Program-made: the position numbers and the translations under genes
Assembly (NCBI GenBank): GCA_005800815.1
Contig: SYEK01000028.1
Coordinates: forward strand, 1-64,000
DNA: 64,000 nucleotides
Origin: Actinomycetota bacterium
Lineage (GTDB): Bacteria > Actinomycetota > Actinomycetes > Nanopelagicales > Nanopelagicaceae
Reading direction: 5' to 3'
Shown: piece by piece, positions 61,048 through 64,000 of the stretch
Layout of the letters: each line of letters starts with the position of its first letter
Numbering within the stretch: the first letter of the stretch is position 1
Notes under the pieces: model-generated
The model's database searches: none
The model's input: only the letters and a program-made list of their open reading frames with translations
Told to the model about the DNA's origin: nothing

Positions 61048-62091
61048 ATGAGTAGTACGGTCTCATCCTCAATTGACCTCAACGCAGAGGGAAAGGCGAC
61101 TGGCTATTTAATTATTGGGGATTCAACAAATAACAGCGGATGGGCCTCTTTCAGTGTACCCATTATTAAAATCAAAAACGGTGCGGGACCAACGGTATTA
61201 GTCCTTGCCGGTAATCATGGTGATGAATATGAGGGCCAATTTGCTGCAGCAACTTTGGCGCATGAGCTGAAAGATTCAGATGTGCGTGGTCGAATCATTA
61301 TTATTCCTTGCCTTTCCCAAGAAGCTTCCAAGGCTGGCACGCGTCTCTGGCCAACAGGGATTAACTTTAATCGTTCGTTTCCAGGAGAGGAAAATGGAGC
61401 GGTAAGCGATAAATTGGCACACTACCTGAGTACCGAACTCTTTCCAATGTCAGATGTGGTGATGGATATTCATAGTGGTGGACGTGGAATGTACTTTATT
61501 CCATGCTCTCATATGGTCTGGGCAAAGGACAAAATTCAACGAGTAAAGATGGCAGAAAGTATGATGGCATGGAATACGAGTCACCACTTAATTTTTCCAG
61601 AGCAACCGGGAACAGATCCTGCCTCCCTGCTTCCAGGTGAAGCAGAGCGTCAAGGCAAAACACTTTTCACGACCGAACTCGGTGGTTCGGGCATCGCCAC
61701 TTTCGAAACAACACAGCTGGCAAAAGATGGATTAAAAAATGCTCTGCGAACATGCGGTGTTATTGGTGGAGTACCAAAATCACGGGTGCAGATTGGGTTA
61801 TCTGCACCCATTTTTTTAGATATGCGTGGGCCAAATGCCTATCACTCAGCAACACATACTGGTCTTTATGAAAATATTGTTGGTTTAGGGAAGGCCGTTA
61901 AGAAGGATGAAGTTATAGGCCTTATCCATGAAATGGATCATCCCAATACAGATATAGTGGAGATAATTGCCAAGCAAGACGGGATTATTGGAGTTATGAG
62001 AGGTTTTCCAAGAGTCAAACCTGGAGATGTAGTGGCCGTAATCGGGAAGCCTTTTTCCTCGATAGATGAGATACAAGATATTTTTAGCTAA
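61048..62091 (+). CDS. Succinylglutamate desuccinylase/aspartoacylase (M14, AspA/AstE-like) family protein, copy 2
   Basis: AGNHGDEYEGQFAAATLAHEL, RLWPTGINFNRSFPG, VVMDIHSGG; start at 61048 just after the stop of copy 1. Confidence 0.92.
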   Translation: MSSTVSSSIDLNAEGKATGYLIIGDSTNNSGWASFSVPIIKIKNGAGPTVLVLAGNHGDEYEGQFAAATLAHELKDSDVRGRIIIIPCLSQEASKAGTRLWPTGINFNRSFPGEENGAVSDKLAHYLSTELFPMSDVVMDIHSGGRGMYFIPCSHMVWAKDKIQRVKMAESMMAWNTSHHLIFPEQPGTDPASLLPGEAERQGKTLFTTELGGSGIATFETTQLAKDGLKNALRTCGVIGGVPKSRVQIGLSAPIFLDMRGPNAYHSATHTGLYENIVGLGKAVKKDEVIGLIHEMDHPNTDIVEIIAKQDGIIGVMRGFPRVKPGDVVAVIGKPFSSIDEIQDIFS

Positions 62092-63476
62092 AAGCCAAGC
62101 CTGACTATGTATTCGTCAATAATCTCAAGTAAATCTTCGAATCCACCTGATGCTAATAGTGTCTGTGATGACTGATATGCATTTCTCTCATAAGCACTCT
62201 TTGTTGGGATGTAAATATACCCGGGACCATTAGTCATGTCTAAAAATAAAATCACAAAATTTGGGTGCCTGCGGCGCAACTCTTGCGCCATCTCAAAATA
62301 AGCCTCACCACAATGTGCAATCACCAATGCATCGCCTAATTGCCAAAACCAGATTGGATGATGTACTACTCCCCCCGGCTTGACGTAGTCAATTCTCATC
62401 TCAAATTGTTTTCTTATTCTAAATTTGAGGAATTCTTCACTCGCGGTCATGTGGCCCCATAGTTCACGCATTTGGGCCTCATCAAGCAATGGTTTATGTT
62501 TTAAAACAGCGCTCAACCGGCTTGCCCGAATCGTTGAATTTGGCACTACTGCCCGTGGTTCCCACCCTGCTAAATTAGAGCCGGATTTAATCACTTCGGT
62601 AAAAGCAAGTTCTGTTGAAGGTGGAAGCATTCGAGAGAGAGTGGCCAAGGTCGAATACCCCAACATCTCGCCGTTGCGATCAGCTATCGAGACGTCGCCA
62701 CTGTATTGCCTACGTGGTGCAACATTGCCACAAGCTCCTAACAAGAAGAGCATAGGTGCGCCAGTTTCATCCTCTACTATTTCGCGTGCTCTACCTATAT
62801 AGTCGGGACTAATGAGTGAACTCTCCCAACCGACGCTTGTCGGATGACAGCCATAGTTGATTAAAGTCGCTACATGATTCCCTGCTAGATTTGTAATGCG
62901 ACCCACAACAAGAGTGTCATCTGGAATGATTCCTGGGTTATAACCAACTACATCCGTACTACCAATGGGTAAGTCTCGGACAGTTCCAAGATCACATGTT
63001 CCATAGGCCCATGTGATATCAGCAATGGCAACTTGAGTACGCGCTTTCTTACAGATTTCAATTACAGAGCCGATCACTTTTTCAATGAAATCTGGGACTA
63101 GCTCTTTGCCTTCTCGTAGGGCTTCGTGAAGGCACATCGGTGGACTTTTATGTGTCTGACTTAAATTTACAAGTAAATCATCGAGATTGATTCCTAATTC
63201 CTTAACTACCCTCTCTCGAAAATTTAAAACATCACATTCATAGCAACCAATCCAACCTAGATCCAGAGTTACTATGAATAGATCGCTCTGGCCGCGAATA
63301 CAGAGAGCAACTGCCATCAATGGGCGATGTACTCCTGTGGAAATTGCACTCGTGCTCTTGCCCCAAGGATTTGATGAAATTCCGATCGGTGGAGTGATAT
63401 CAGCCTGGGATACGCCAATTTTCAAACGTGCAAGCGATGAACCTTCGTAATCGATAGTCGGACGAGTAGGGGTCAT
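62088..63476 (-). CDS. Neutral/alkaline ceramidase fold-family hydrolase (non-canonical)
   Basis: IGVSQADITPPIGISSNPWGKS, VNLSQTHKSPPMCLH, INYGCHPTSVGW, LLGACGNVAPRR. Confidence 0.82.
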   Translation of the reverse strand: MTPTRPTIDYEGSSLARLKIGVSQADITPPIGISSNPWGKSTSAISTGVHRPLMAVALCIRGQSDLFIVTLDLGWIGCYECDVLNFRERVVKELGINLDDLLVNLSQTHKSPPMCLHEALREGKELVPDFIEKVIGSVIEICKKARTQVAIADITWAYGTCDLGTVRDLPIGSTDVVGYNPGIIPDDTLVVGRITNLAGNHVATLINYGCHPTSVGWESSLISPDYIGRAREIVEDETGAPMLFLLGACGNVAPRRQYSGDVSIADRNGEMLGYSTLATLSRMLPPSTELAFTEVIKSGSNLAGWEPRAVVPNSTIRASRLSAVLKHKPLLDEAQMRELWGHMTASEEFLKFRIRKQFEMRIDYVKPGGVVHHPIWFWQLGDALVIAHCGEAYFEMAQELRRRHPNFVILFLDMTNGPGYIYIPTKSAYERNAYQSSQTLLASGGFEDLLEIIDEYIVRLGF

Positions 63477-64000
63477 AGATTCAAGTTTTTTGAAAACTTC
63501 AAGATTTCTTCCGAGACTTCATTGGTTATTTTCTCGAGTGCTCCAGGAGCAAGCAAGGTTTGCCATGCTTGATAGCGATGCCGTTCATATGCATCTGGTG
63601 TTGGTAAATACATATATCCTGGCCCGTTTGTACAATTAAGGACAAAAATTACTCGATCAGGGTGACGTCTGCGTAGCTCCATTTGAAAGTATGAATATGC
63701 CTCACCAGGTTGTCCAACGATTACCGCATCTCCCCACATCCAAATCCAAACTGGATGTATTGCTGCACCATCAATGACATAGCCTGTACGCAACTTCATA
63801 GCACGATTAATACGAGTTTCACGTGCGCCTTCTTCAACATCTTTCCAGCGTTGACGAAGCTCTTCAATCGTAGGGAGCTTTTGCAGGGGAACATCAACAT
63901 TTATACGTACATGGGAAACTTCGCTGGGTGGAATGAATACCTCATTATCCCAATCACCTAACAGTGCACCAGATTCAACTGATGCTAGATAGCGCATACG
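63473..64000 (-). CDS. C-terminal part of a fourth ceramidase fold-family paralog, truncated by window edge
   Basis: IHPVWIWMWGDAVIVGQPGEAYSYFQMELRRRHPDRVIFVLNCTNGPGYMYLPTPDAYERHRYQAWQTLLAPGALEKI aligns by eye with the 62088-63476 C-terminus; 4-nt overlap with that gene. Confidence 0.8.
   Translation of the reverse strand, partial: RMRYLASVESGALLGDWDNEVFIPPSEVSHVRINVDVPLQKLPTIEELRQRWKDVEEGARETRINRAMKLRTGYVIDGAAIHPVWIWMWGDAVIVGQPGEAYSYFQMELRRRHPDRVIFVLNCTNGPGYMYLPTPDAYERHRYQAWQTLLAPGALEKITNEVSEEILKFSKNLNL

Overview
The window looks like a chromosomal segment from an actinobacterium with moderate GC, small intergenic gaps and several GTG/TTG starts. I did not compute composition, and the taxonomic placement is inference. 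Positions 1-24.2 kb are mostly housekeeping: glyS, uppS, recO, leuA, glnA, cysE, cysK, nadE, panB, an M13 peptidase, tgt, an oligopeptide ABC transporter and phoU/senX3/regX3. Positions 24.2-34.9 kb hold a gabT / Orn-Lys-Arg decarboxylase / aldehyde dehydrogenase / alcohol dehydrogenase / PotABCD-like ABC / enolase-superfamily catabolic cluster. Positions 35-39.8 kb carry HU, TldD/TldE, uppP and DinB. Positions 39.9-64 kb look accessory and more AT-rich by eye. That part has a LacI regulator, two enolase-superfamily enzymes, RidA, an SDR, a second oligopeptide ABC transporter, a CocE-type hydrolase, an MFS transporter, four proteins of the neutral-ceramidase fold family (one cut by the window edge), a phosphotriesterase-family protein, a creatininase-family amidohydrolase and two tandem M14 AspA/AstE-like proteins. 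The best candidate for an undescribed system is this amide-hydrolase island, in which the three ceramidase-like proteins that can be checked lack the canonical GDVSPN serine. Other notable points are a decayed zur gene in its ancestral glyS-uppS slot, a leuA leader peptide with hairpin, a chimeric SDR/CitE-like pseudogene, a soluble SenX3, an HU core and a lysine-rich H1-like tail on separate genes, strong hairpins after all three ABC binding-protein genes, a candidate structured RNA at 34920-35006, and a 12-bp inverted repeat over a likely leaderless promoter and start codon.
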